Source: Lachnospiraceae bacterium UBA7589 (GTDB taxonomy: Bacteria > Bacillota > Clostridia > Lachnospirales > Lachnospiraceae). Taken from it: a stretch of 64,000 nt of DNA. The translations under genes were made by a program, and so were the position numbers. The notes beneath the pieces were generated by a model. The model saw only the letters and a program-made list of their open reading frames with translations, was not told the origin of the DNA and ran no database searches. The stretch's first letter is position 1. Each line of letters opens with the position of its first letter. The stretch lies in NCBI GenBank assembly GCA_002476495.1, contig DLKL01000051.1, positions 17,805 to 81,804 on the forward strand. The letters are read 5' to 3'. Of this stretch, positions 25,741-34,289 are shown in pieces.

Positions 25741-27150
25741 ATGTCTGTAGAAAAAAAACCGGTAAAGATTACCGAAACTATATTGCGTGATGCTCACCAG
25801 TCTCTTATTGCAACAAGAATGACTACCGAGCAGATGCTCCCAATTATTGATAAGATGGATAAGGTTGGCTATCATTCTGTGGAATGCTGGGGTGGAGCAA
25901 CCTTTGATGCGTGCCTGCGTTTTCTTAAGGAGGATCCATGGGAGAGACTTAGAAAGCTTAGGGATGGATTCAAAAATACAAAGCTTCAGATGCTTTTCCG
26001 AGGACAGAATATTCTTGGATATCGTCATTATGCCGATGATGTTGTTGAATATTTTGTTCAGAAGTCAATTGCTAACGGTATTGATATCATAAGAATTTTT
26101 GATTGTCTTAATGACTTGAGAAACCTTGAGACTGCTGTTAAGGCAGCAAACAAAGAAAAGGGACATGCCCAGGTTGCACTTTCTTATACATTAGGAGAGG
26201 CTTATACTCTTGACTACTGGAAGGAAACTGCTAAGAGAATCGAAGATATGGGTGCTAATTCAATCTGTATAAAGGATATGGCAGGACTCCTTGTTCCTTA
26301 TGCAGCTACAGAGCTGGTTACAGCACTTAAAGAGAGTACATCTCTTCCTATCCAGCTTCATACACATTATACTTCAGGTGTTGCTTCAATGACTTATCTT
26401 AAGGCAGTAGAAGCAGGCTGCGATGTGATTGATACAGCCATGTCACCTCTTGCAATGGGTACAAGCCAGCCTGCTACTGAGGTTATGGCTAAGACTTTTG
26501 AGGGTACACCATATGATCCGGGCTTTGACCAGAATCTTTTAGCTGAAATTGCTGATTACTTTAAACCAATGAGGGAAGAATGGCTTGCAAGCGGACTTCT
26601 TAATCCAAAGGTTATGGGCGTTAATATTAAGACTCTTCTTTATCAGGTACCTGGTGGTATGCTTTCAAACCTTGTGTCCCAGCTTAAGGAAATGAATGCC
26701 GAGGATAAGTTTGACGAGGTGCTTGAGGAGGTTCCAAGAGTCCGTAAAGACTTTGGCGAGCCACCACTTGTTACACCTTCAAGCCAGATTGTCGGTACAC
26801 AGGCAGTTCTCAATGTTGTGACAGGTGAGAGATATAAGATGTGTACTAAGGAGTCAAAAGCATTAGTTGGAGGAGAGTACGGACAGACAGTATCTCCAAT
26901 GAATCCTGAGGTTGTCAAGAAGGTTATTGGAGACAAGAAGCCAATTACCTGCAGACCTGCTGATTTACTTGAGAATGAGCTTGATAAGCTGGAAAAGGAA
27001 ATGGCTCAGTACAAGAGACAGGATGAGGATGTTCTCACATATGCTCTTTTCCCACAGGTTGCCATGGATTTCTTTAAGTATAGAGAGGCACAGGATACCG
27101 GTATAGATGCAAGTCTTGCAAATACCGATAATAAGACATATCCTGTATAA
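25741..27150 (+). CDS. Pyruvate/oxaloacetate carboxyltransferase subunit (OadA/5S-like)
   Basis: A 469-residue TIM-barrel carboxyltransferase related to OadA, PycB and the 5S subunit of transcarboxylase. The motif TETILRDAHQSL (about 11-22) supplies metal-binding Asp, CIKDMAG holds the active-site Lys, and LHTHYTSG gives the two metal-binding His. The C-terminal PYC_OADA region is present, but the biotin domain found at the end of many OadA proteins is absent; the separate carrier at 24196 would supply it. AAAGGAGG lies before the ATG. It closes the operon and has a strong terminator 75 bases downstream. Confidence 0.92.
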   Translation: MSVEKKPVKITETILRDAHQSLIATRMTTEQMLPIIDKMDKVGYHSVECWGGATFDACLRFLKEDPWERLRKLRDGFKNTKLQMLFRGQNILGYRHYADDVVEYFVQKSIANGIDIIRIFDCLNDLRNLETAVKAANKEKGHAQVALSYTLGEAYTLDYWKETAKRIEDMGANSICIKDMAGLLVPYAATELVTALKESTSLPIQLHTHYTSGVASMTYLKAVEAGCDVIDTAMSPLAMGTSQPATEVMAKTFEGTPYDPGFDQNLLAEIADYFKPMREEWLASGLLNPKVMGVNIKTLLYQVPGGMLSNLVSQLKEMNAEDKFDEVLEEVPRVRKDFGEPPLVTPSSQIVGTQAVLNVVTGERYKMCTKESKALVGGEYGQTVSPMNPEVVKKVIGDKKPITCRPADLLENELDKLEKEMAQYKRQDEDVLTYALFPQVAMDFFKYREAQDTGIDASLANTDNKTYPV

Positions 27151-27223
27151 ATAACAAGGTGAGTTTATCACAAGCTTTGAACTAATATAGGAAATGGTAA
27201 TTAATTTTCTATAAGCTAAAAGC

Positions 27224-27261
27224 AAATAAGGATGTCGCAGCCGGTGACATCCTTATTTTTT
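27224..27261 (+). terminator. Terminator of the decarboxylase operon
   Basis: AAATAAGGATGTC (27224-27236) and GACATCCTTATTT (27246-27258) form a perfect 13-bp stem with a 9-base loop, then T residues. Confidence 0.92.
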
Positions 27262-27285
27262 AAAATAATATGAAGAGGCAGAAAA

Positions 27286-28539
27286 ATGAAAGAGGTTGTT
27301 ATAGCAGGAGGTGGCGCTTCCGGCATGATGGCAGGAATCATTCTGGGTGAGAAGGGCTACAATGTAACCATAATAGAGAAAAATGACAGATTGGGTAAAA
27401 AGCTTTTTATTACAGGCAAAGGAAGGTGCAATCTGACCAATTGTTGCGATGTGGAAGAACTGTTAAAAAATGTAGTGTCAAATTCCAGGTTTTTGTATAG
27501 TGCATTTTATGGCTTTACCTCTGAACAGACAATGGATTATTTTGAAGATATGGGAGTGCCTCTTAAGGTTGAGAGGGGGAACAGGGTTTTCCCTGCCTCC
27601 GACCATTCTTCGGATATAATCGGAGCAATGTCAAGGAGACTTAAAGAGCTTAATACAACAATACTTCTTGATACAAGGGTCTGTGATATAATTACACAGA
27701 AAAATGAAGAAGGAGAAACACTTGTAAAGGAAGTGCACATTGAAGACTCACATGGGAAAAGAAATATATTAAAATCCGAATATGTTGTTATAGCAACAGG
27801 AGGTAAATCCTACCCGCTGACCGGTTCAACGGGAGATGGATTTAAGTGGGCAAAAAAGCTGGGACTTGATGTGGTAAAGCCTGAACCTGCACTTGTACCA
27901 ATGGAAACAAAGGAAGACTTTTGTAAAGATTTGATGGGTCTTTCCCTTAAAAATGTCAGGACAACATTTGTAACAAAGGTTAAGCAGAGAGAAAAGGTTA
28001 TTTATTCAGATTTTGGTGAGATGCTTTTTACACATTTTGGTGTAAGTGGTCCCATGGTTTTAAGCGCATCCTCTTATATAGGTAAATTTATTGAAACGGG
28101 TGTTACAATGATAATAGATTTAAAGCCTGCGCTTGATGAAAAACAGCTTGATACAAGAATTCTCAGGGATTTTTCAGAGAATATTAACCGCCAGTTCAGA
28201 AATTCCCTCGGAAATCTGCTTCCCAAAAGGCTTATTGATATAGTGATAGAAAAAACCGGGATAACTCCATACAAAGAGGTAAATAAAATAACCAGGGAGG
28301 AGCGTCAAAGACTTATATATGTGCTTAAAAACTTTAAGATAAGTATAACCGGCTTACGTGGCTTTGAAGAGGCAATAATAACAAGGGGAGGGGTTTCTGT
28401 CAAGGAAATTAATCCTCACAATATGGAGTGTAAATCTATAAAAGGTCTGTATTTTGTCGGCGAGGTTTTAGACGTGGATGCACTTACCGGGGGCTTTAAT
28501 CTCCAAATAGCCTGGAGTACTGCGGCGGCATTGAGTTAA
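27286..28539 (+). CDS. FAD-dependent oxidoreductase of the BaiN/HI0933 (YhiN) family
   Basis: A 417-residue flavoprotein. The N-terminal dinucleotide motif GGGASGMMAGIILGEKGYNVTIIEKND (described here by its GxGxxG and trailing Glu), the GKKLFITGKGRCNLTN block (about 40-55) and the C-terminal GEVLDVDALTGGFNLQIAW block are diagnostic of the HI0933-like family. Members include a proposed 7-dehydroxylation reductase (BaiN) in bile-acid Clostridia and proteins annotated as aminoacetone oxidase. The family function remains uncertain, and no bile-acid genes are nearby. An AAGAGG site precedes the ATG. The gap to cmk is 41 bases, so the two may be co-transcribed with ispH-rpsA. Confidence 0.85.
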   Translation: MKEVVIAGGGASGMMAGIILGEKGYNVTIIEKNDRLGKKLFITGKGRCNLTNCCDVEELLKNVVSNSRFLYSAFYGFTSEQTMDYFEDMGVPLKVERGNRVFPASDHSSDIIGAMSRRLKELNTTILLDTRVCDIITQKNEEGETLVKEVHIEDSHGKRNILKSEYVVIATGGKSYPLTGSTGDGFKWAKKLGLDVVKPEPALVPMETKEDFCKDLMGLSLKNVRTTFVTKVKQREKVIYSDFGEMLFTHFGVSGPMVLSASSYIGKFIETGVTMIIDLKPALDEKQLDTRILRDFSENINRQFRNSLGNLLPKRLIDIVIEKTGITPYKEVNKITREERQRLIYVLKNFKISITGLRGFEEAIITRGGVSVKEINPHNMECKSIKGLYFVGEVLDVDALTGGFNLQIAWSTAAALS

Positions 28540-28580
28540 ATATTATATCAGGAGGAATACCCATTTAGGGAATATTAATT

Positions 28581-29234
28581 ATGAATATTGCAATTGACGG
28601 ACCTGCGGGGGCAGGTAAAAGTACAATAGCAAAGCTATTGGCAAAAAAATTAGGATATGTATATGTGGATACAGGGGCAATGTATAGAAGTATTGCATTG
28701 TATTTTATTGAAAATAGTATTGATACAGAGGATGAATGTCAAATAAAAAAAGCCTGTGAGGATATTAAACTGGATATAAAATATAACCGTGATGGACAGC
28801 AGATTTACCTTAACGGCGAAAATGTGTCAGTGAAGCTCAGACAGGAGCAGGTAGGAAATATGGCATCCAGAGTGGCAACAAAAAAAATTGTCAGGGAAAG
28901 ACTTCTTATGTTGCAGAGAAATCTGGCAAGGGAAAATGATGTTGTTATGGATGGAAGGGACATAGGAACTTTTGTTCTTCCTGATGCCCAGATAAAAATA
29001 TATCTTACGGCATCGGTGAAGGTCAGGGCAAAAAGGCGTTATGATGAACTTGTTTCAAAAGGTGAAGCACCGGATATAACCATTATAGAGGCAGATATCG
29101 AAGCAAGGGATTATCAGGATATGAACAGAGAGATTGCACCATTGAGACAGGCTGAGGATGGAATATATCTGGATTGCTCGGATATGAGCATAGACCAGGT
29201 TGTGGATTATATATATAATCTTACCATTAAGTAA
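28581..29234 (+). CDS. cmk: Cytidylate kinase
   Basis: Cmk phosphorylates CMP and dCMP with ATP. The 217-residue protein has the P-loop GPAGAGKSTIAK (7-18), the nucleotide-binding YVDTGAMYR (about 31-39), DGRDIGT and the family Arg residues in REIAPLRQAEDGI. Length is normal. It lies directly before ispH-rpsA with a 20-base gap, the common clostridial order cmk-ispH-rpsA (sometimes with plsC between). Confidence 0.95.
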   Translation: MNIAIDGPAGAGKSTIAKLLAKKLGYVYVDTGAMYRSIALYFIENSIDTEDECQIKKACEDIKLDIKYNRDGQQIYLNGENVSVKLRQEQVGNMASRVATKKIVRERLLMLQRNLARENDVVMDGRDIGTFVLPDAQIKIYLTASVKVRAKRRYDELVSKGEAPDITIIEADIEARDYQDMNREIAPLRQAEDGIYLDCSDMSIDQVVDYIYNLTIK

Positions 29235-29254
29235 ATTATATGAGGTAGTTTATA

Positions 29255-31228
29255 ATGAGAGAAGTAATTCTGGCTAAGACCGCAGGCTTCTGCTTTGGAG
29301 TGAAGAGGGCAATTGATACTGTGTATGAGCATGTCAGCGCTTCGGGTAAAGATGGCTTTTGCGTATATACCTATGGACCGATTATTCATAATGAAGAGGT
29401 AGTTACGGATTTGGCCTCCAGAGGAGTAAGAATAATACATGATAAAAAAGAATTACAGGATATAATAGAAAATAAAAATGATACCGATAAAATAAAGGTG
29501 ATAATACGATCTCATGGTGTAGGGAAGGAAATATATGATATTCTCAATAGTGGAGGAGTGGAGATTGTAGATGCCACATGTCCATTTGTAAAAAAAATAC
29601 ACAGGATTGTGAGTGACAGCGATAATTCAGATAAGAATATAATTATTGTAGGTGATAAGAATCATCCTGAAGTTCAGGGGATTGTAGGATGGTGTTTGCA
29701 TAACCCATATGTGGTTGATTCCGTGGAAAATGCAGTCATGCCTGAAGAAAATCCGGGGAAAGATACAGTTATAGTGGCACAAACTACATTTAATAGTATA
29801 AAGTTTAAAGATTTAGTTGAATTTTTTCGAAAAAAATATTATAATGTTTGTGTTTATGATACCATCTGTAATGCAACGGGGGAGAGACAGAGGGAAGCAA
29901 GGGAGCTGTCGGCCTCTGTTGATGCTATGATAGTGATAGGTGGTAAGAGCAGCTCAAATACACAAAAGCTGTATGAGATAAGCAAAAAAGAATGCAGAAA
30001 TACTTACTATATACAGACACTCGTTGACTTGGATTTAACTGTCATTGAATCCGCTAAGAGGGTAGGTATTACAGCTGGGGCATCTACCCCAAACTATATT
30101 ATTAAGGAGGTTCAAGACAGTATGGCAGAATTAAGTTTTGAAGAATTATTAAATCAATCAGAGGAAAAAGGAAACTCAATTAAGCCGGGCAGCATAGTTG
30201 AGGGAAAGGTTATCGGGGTAAAGCCGGATGTGATTTATGTGGACATTCAGTATAAGGCTGATGGTATTATTACCAGAAACGAGTACTCAAATACACCTGG
30301 TATAGATTTGACAACAGTTGTTAATGTAGGCGATCCTATTACTGTAAAGGTTGTTAAGACAAATGACGGTGAAGGACAGGTTCTTCTTTCCTATAAGAAG
30401 GTTGCTGCCGAGAAGTCTTATGAAAAGCTTGAGGAAGCCTATAATAATGAAACTGTGCTTAAGGCAAAGGTAACCCAGGTACTTGATGGCGGACTCAGTG
30501 TGCTTGTAGACGAATGCAAGGTATTTATCCCTGCCAGCCTTGTGTCAGATACATTTGAGAAGAATCTGGATAAGTTTATGGATCAGGAGATTGAGTTTGT
30601 TATAACAGAATTTAATCCTAAGAAGAGAAGAATCATTGGTAATAGAAAGAAGCTTATTGTTGCAAGAAAGGCTGAAGCAGCCAGAAAGCTTTTTGAGTCA
30701 ATTAAAGTTGGTGATGTAGTGGAAGGAACAGTTAAGAATGTAACTCCATTTGGTGCTTTTATTGATTTAGGAGGAGCTGACGGACTTCTTCATATTTCTG
30801 AGATGTCATGGGGAAGGATAGACGATCCTAAGAGTGTACTTAAGGTTGGCGATAAGGTTAAGACCTTCATTAAGGATATCAATGGTGAGAAAATTGCTCT
30901 CAGTTTAAAATTCGAAGATGCCAATCCATGGACTAATGCAGCACAGAAGTATGCAATCGGTAATGAGGTTACAGGAAAGATAGCCAGAATGACTGCATTT
31001 GGAGCATTCGTTGAGCTTGAGCCGGGAGTAGATGCACTCTTGCATGTTTCCCAGATTTCAACAGAGCATGTTGAAAAGCCTGAGGATGTATTTAAGATTG
31101 GCCAGGAGATTACTGCACGAGTTGTTGATTTTAAGCCGGAGGAGAAAAAAATCAGCTTAAGCATAAGAGCAATGTTAAAGGACGAGGCTGCTGATAAAGA
31201 AGTGGAAGATACTGCAGAAGAGGAATAA
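29255..31228 (+). CDS. Fused IspH (HMBPP reductase) / ribosomal protein S1
   Basis: A 657-residue fusion. Residues about 1-282 are IspH, the iron-sulfur enzyme that makes isopentenyl and dimethylallyl diphosphate in the MEP pathway; its three cluster Cys lie in AGFCFGVKRA, DATCPFVKK and YDTICNATGERQ. Residues about 300-645 hold four S1 RNA-binding domains, including the well-kept GAFIDLGGADGLLHISEMS and GAFVELEPGVDALLHVSQIS, as in ribosomal protein S1. Such fusions are known in Clostridia. At the junction AAGGAGG (30104-30110) precedes an in-frame ATG (30122, residue 290), which could yield free S1. A start RBS TGAGGTAG lies upstream of 29255. Confidence 0.94.
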   Translation: MREVILAKTAGFCFGVKRAIDTVYEHVSASGKDGFCVYTYGPIIHNEEVVTDLASRGVRIIHDKKELQDIIENKNDTDKIKVIIRSHGVGKEIYDILNSGGVEIVDATCPFVKKIHRIVSDSDNSDKNIIIVGDKNHPEVQGIVGWCLHNPYVVDSVENAVMPEENPGKDTVIVAQTTFNSIKFKDLVEFFRKKYYNVCVYDTICNATGERQREARELSASVDAMIVIGGKSSSNTQKLYEISKKECRNTYYIQTLVDLDLTVIESAKRVGITAGASTPNYIIKEVQDSMAELSFEELLNQSEEKGNSIKPGSIVEGKVIGVKPDVIYVDIQYKADGIITRNEYSNTPGIDLTTVVNVGDPITVKVVKTNDGEGQVLLSYKKVAAEKSYEKLEEAYNNETVLKAKVTQVLDGGLSVLVDECKVFIPASLVSDTFEKNLDKFMDQEIEFVITEFNPKKRRIIGNRKKLIVARKAEAARKLFESIKVGDVVEGTVKNVTPFGAFIDLGGADGLLHISEMSWGRIDDPKSVLKVGDKVKTFIKDINGEKIALSLKFEDANPWTNAAQKYAIGNEVTGKIARMTAFGAFVELEPGVDALLHVSQISTEHVEKPEDVFKIGQEITARVVDFKPEEKKISLSIRAMLKDEAADKEVEDTAEEE

Positions 31229-31231
31229 TAT

Positions 31232-32026
31232 ATGGCATATGGGTACGAAGAATTCAAAAGGGATGTTTATGGTTTGACAAACATTAATTTGGATATGTAC
31301 AAGGAACGCCAGATGAAAAGAAGAATTGAAGCTCTTATTGACAGAAAGGGCTTTGATGGTTATGAAAGCTTTTATAAGGGTATGAAGCAGGATGAGATTC
31401 TGCTTCGTACCTTTGTTAGTTATCTTACAATTAATGTTTCTCAATTTTATCGTAATCCCAATCAATGGGAAAACTTTGAAAAAGAAATAATACCATACTT
31501 AGTTAAAAATTATGGAGAAAGGTTTAATATCTGGAGTGCGGCCTGCTCAACGGGGGATGAGCCATATACTATTGCAATGATATTGTCAAAGTACATTCCT
31601 ATGAATAAGATTAATATTATTGCTACAGATATAGATGAGGACGTTCTCAATTTTGCCAGGGAAGGGATATATCCTGAAAAAAGTCTTGTTGATTTACCGG
31701 AAGAATATATCAAAAAGCATTTTGCTCCTGTTGATGAAACCTGTTACAAAATACATGACGATATTAAAAAATGTGTATCCTTCAGGAAACATAATCTTTT
31801 GGAGGATAAATATTTTCAAGGCATGAATCTTATTGTATGCAGGAATGTTGTTATATATTTTACAGATGAAGCTAAGGACGATATATATGTAAAATTTCAT
31901 AATTCCCTTGTGGACAAAGGAATTTTGTTTATAGGCAGCACTGAACAGATTTTGCATGCGAGAGAACTGGGATTTAAAACAATGAGGACCTTTTTTTATC
32001 AGAAGGATAATATGGATATTGATTAA
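31232..32026 (+). CDS. cheR: CheR-type protein-glutamate O-methyltransferase
   Basis: A 264-residue SAM-dependent methyltransferase of the CheR family, which methylates chemoreceptor glutamates for adaptation. The N-terminal helical domain (about 5-75, KERQMKRRIEALI and FVSYLTINVSQFYRNP) recognises receptors; the SAM-binding loop WSAACSTGDEPYTIAM (about 98-113) and the LIVCRNVVIYF motif mark the catalytic domain. It starts 3 bases after ispH-rpsA, an unusual place, with no other chemotaxis gene nearby. It implies chemoreceptors elsewhere in the genome. Confidence 0.9.
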   Translation: MAYGYEEFKRDVYGLTNINLDMYKERQMKRRIEALIDRKGFDGYESFYKGMKQDEILLRTFVSYLTINVSQFYRNPNQWENFEKEIIPYLVKNYGERFNIWSAACSTGDEPYTIAMILSKYIPMNKINIIATDIDEDVLNFAREGIYPEKSLVDLPEEYIKKHFAPVDETCYKIHDDIKKCVSFRKHNLLEDKYFQGMNLIVCRNVVIYFTDEAKDDIYVKFHNSLVDKGILFIGSTEQILHARELGFKTMRTFFYQKDNMDID

Positions 32027-32051
32027 ATTACAACCCCCCCTTTGGATTGTC

Positions 32052-32080
32052 TTGACCTAAAATACAAGTTGTAATATAAA
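32052..32080 (+). promoter_or_regulatory. sigma-A promoter of rplS
   Basis: TTGACC (32052-32057), a 17-base spacer and TATAAA (32075-32080) match well. The predicted leader to rplS is about 240 bases. A weaker second promoter TTGATT-N17-TAAACT is possible at 32221-32249. Confidence 0.65.
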
Positions 32081-32104
32081 AATTCATAAGACTAAAATGA
32101 AAAT

Positions 32105-32220
32105 TAACTAGAGTCAATCAAATCGCAATCAGTTAAATTAAAGTCAGTTAAATAAAAGCAATTATAGTAAAAGTAATTAAAATAATTAAGTTAAATTAAG
32201 TAAAAGTAAAATAAAAAAGC
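32105..32220 (+). repeat. AT-rich low-complexity tract in the rplS leader
   Basis: About 115 bases consist of degenerate repeats of an AAGTNAATTAAA-like unit, with variants AGTCAATCAAAT, AGTTAAATTAAAG, AGTCAGTTAAATA and AGTAATTAAAATA. It has few C residues and forms no obvious hairpin. No frame covers it convincingly. It explains most of the 303-base gap; the last 100 bases (32221-32329) hold a second possible promoter and the AGGAGG site of rplS, perhaps with an L19 leader hairpin that I cannot define. Confidence 0.5.
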
Positions 32221-32329
32221 TTGATTTGTATGGAATATTATGATAAACTGTACGAGTTGTGAAAAGTGGGATGGTCCTCTGTATCAGATAAGATATAAGA
32301 ACGTCTAATATATTTAGGAGGTCACACAG

Positions 32330-32680
32330 ATGAAGGGAAATGAGATAATCAAGAGTATTGAGGATGCTCAGATTAAGGAAGTTGCTGATTTTAATGTTGG
32401 TGATACTATAAAGGTATATGCTAAGATTAAAGAGGGTAACAGAGAAAGAATACAGGCTTTTGAGGGTACTGTTCTTAAGAGACAGGGTGGAAGCTGTAGG
32501 GAGACTTTCACAGTAAGAAAGACATCTAATGGTGTAGGCGTGGAAAAAACATGGCCGCTTCATAGCCCAACTATTGATAAGATTGAAGTTATCAGAAGAG
32601 GTAAAGTTAGGAGAGCTAAGCTTAACTATCTTCGTGACAGAGTTGGTAAGAAGGCTAAGGTTAAGGAGCTTGTTAAATAA
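32330..32680 (+). CDS. rplS: 50S ribosomal protein L19
   Basis: A 116-residue L19, located at the 30S-50S interface. The signature (F)NVGDTIKVYAKIKEGNRERIQAFEG and the C-terminal RRGKVRRAKLNYLRDRVGKKAKVKE are complete. TTTAGGAGGTCACACAG precedes the ATG. It has its own terminator and heads the conserved rplS-lepB-rbgA-rnhB neighbourhood of Firmicutes. Confidence 0.97.
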   Translation: MKGNEIIKSIEDAQIKEVADFNVGDTIKVYAKIKEGNRERIQAFEGTVLKRQGGSCRETFTVRKTSNGVGVEKTWPLHSPTIDKIEVIRRGKVRRAKLNYLRDRVGKKAKVKELVK

Positions 32681-32706
32681 TTAACACAAACACTGAAAGT
32701 ATTAAG

Positions 32707-32737
32707 ATGACTGGAGATATTAGCTCCAGTCATTTTT
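32707..32737 (+). terminator. Terminator after rplS
   Basis: ATGACTGGAG (32707-32716) pairs with CTCCAGTCAT (32724-32733), followed by T residues. Confidence 0.88.
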
Positions 32738-32757
32738 AAAATAAAGGATGGCCGTTT

Positions 32758-33363
32758 ATGTCAATGAAAATCTTAAAAAGAATAAACAAAGACAATAATA
32801 CCCGAGAAGAAACCTGCAAGGGGAAGGCTGCGAAGAGGTTAAGGTTTAAGGGAATTCTGAATTGGTTTTTGCTGATTTTCGCTGCTGTTATTGCAGGATA
32901 TTCAGTTGTTACCTTTATGTTTCAGACAATTCATGTAACAGGACCTTCAATGAATGATACTCTTGTTGAGGGCCAGGTGGTATTAGTCAATAAAATTACC
33001 TATAGATTTAGTGATGTTGAGAGGTACGATATTATTGCATTTTCCCAGGTTGAAAGAGATGAATATTATGAAATAAAGCGTGTTATCGGACTTCCGGGAG
33101 AAACAGTTTTAATAAAGGACGGCTTTGTATATATTGACGGCAATAAGCTTGAGGATTTGCCGTTACAGGAAAGAATATTAATTGCAGGAATAGCCGGTGA
33201 GGAAATAAAACTTTCGGATGAGGAATATTTTGTTTTAGGCGATAATGTAAACAACAGTGAGGATTCAAGATATGCAAATATCGGTAATATAAGCAAATCA
33301 GAAATTTTGGGCAAGGTTACTTATATATTAAGTCCCAATAGTGCAAGAGGAAAAATAAAATAA
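32758..33363 (+). CDS. lepB: Signal peptidase I (first copy)
   Basis: A 201-residue type I signal peptidase that cleaves signal peptides from exported proteins. A basic N-terminus is followed by one membrane span (about 34-56) and the extracellular catalytic domain with the nucleophile Ser in GPSMNDTL and general base Lys in YYEIKRVIGLPGE; the C-terminal GDNVNNSEDSR box is also present. Its single N-terminal anchor is the Gram-positive type. It sits 3 bases before rbgA, and a second copy follows rbgA. Confidence 0.93.
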   Translation: MSMKILKRINKDNNTREETCKGKAAKRLRFKGILNWFLLIFAAVIAGYSVVTFMFQTIHVTGPSMNDTLVEGQVVLVNKITYRFSDVERYDIIAFSQVERDEYYEIKRVIGLPGETVLIKDGFVYIDGNKLEDLPLQERILIAGIAGEEIKLSDEEYFVLGDNVNNSEDSRYANIGNISKSEILGKVTYILSPNSARGKIK

Positions 33364-33393
33364 TATTTGATAAAAATCGGGATGGTTAAAGAA

Positions 33394-34269
33394 ATGGAGA
33401 ATTCACAACAAAATAATGAAAAAAAGAATACTGTAATTAACTGGTATCCTGGGCATATGACAAAAGCCAGACGTATGATGCAGGAGGATATTAAGCTTAT
33501 CGACATTGTTGTGGAGCTTTTGGATGCCAGAGCACCTATGAGCAGTAAAAATCCTGATATTGACCAGCTGGCTAAAAATAAATACAGGGTAATACTTTTA
33601 AATAAATGGGATCTTGCAGACCCATTGGCTACGGAGCAATGGGAAAAATATTACAGAGAACAGGGATATTTTGTTGTGTGTCTGGATTCAAGAAATAATT
33701 CAGGGATGAAGAATATAACCAATATTATCAGGGAAGCCTGTAAGGAAAAAATAGAGAGGGATAGAAAAAGAGGGATAATTAACCGTCCCATAAGAGCTAT
33801 GGTGGTAGGAATACCTAATGTTGGAAAATCCACATTCATTAATTCATATGCAAAAAAAGCCTGTGCAAAGGTAGGAAATAAACCGGGAGTTACAAAGGGA
33901 AAACAATGGATACGCCTTAGCCGTGAGGTGGAATTGCTGGATACACCGGGAATTTTGTGGCCTAAGTTTGATAATGCCGCAGTAGGGATGCATCTGGCAT
34001 ATATAGGTTCGATTAATGATAATATTATAGAAAAGACAGAGCTTGCCGCTAAGTTCATAGAATTTCTACAAAATAGATATTGTAATACTTTGCAGGAAAG
34101 GTATAATATAAATATCAATAAAGATAAATATGAAATACTGAGGGACATAGCTATAGAACGAAGATGTATATCAAAAGGAAATGAACCGGATATTGAAAAG
34201 AGTGCTTCACTTTTGTTTGATGACTTCAGAAGTGGAAAGCTGGGACGAATCAGTATTGAATTTGTATAG
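33394..34269 (+). CDS. rbgA: Ribosome biogenesis GTPase RbgA (YlqF)
   Basis: RbgA is a circularly permuted GTPase needed for late 50S assembly. In the 291-residue protein the G4 motif NKWDL precedes G1 GIPNVGKSTFIN and G3 DTPG, the permuted order, and an N-terminal NWYPGHMTKA block and C-terminal ANTAR-like helices are present. Three starts are in frame; ATG 33394 is chosen because GGGATGG lies 8 bases upstream, whereas the TTG at 33367 and ATG at 33382 lack a site. The neighbourhood matches B. subtilis ylqF-rnhB. Confidence 0.92.
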   Translation: MENSQQNNEKKNTVINWYPGHMTKARRMMQEDIKLIDIVVELLDARAPMSSKNPDIDQLAKNKYRVILLNKWDLADPLATEQWEKYYREQGYFVVCLDSRNNSGMKNITNIIREACKEKIERDRKRGIINRPIRAMVVGIPNVGKSTFINSYAKKACAKVGNKPGVTKGKQWIRLSREVELLDTPGILWPKFDNAAVGMHLAYIGSINDNIIEKTELAAKFIEFLQNRYCNTLQERYNININKDKYEILRDIAIERRCISKGNEPDIEKSASLLFDDFRSGKLGRISIEFV

Positions 34270-34289
34270 AATATATTAGGAGAATCCTT

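Noticed and set aside
32027..32329. The repeated AT-rich tract as a CRISPR array
   Set aside because: The units are short, degenerate and without spacers of constant length; no cas genes are present.
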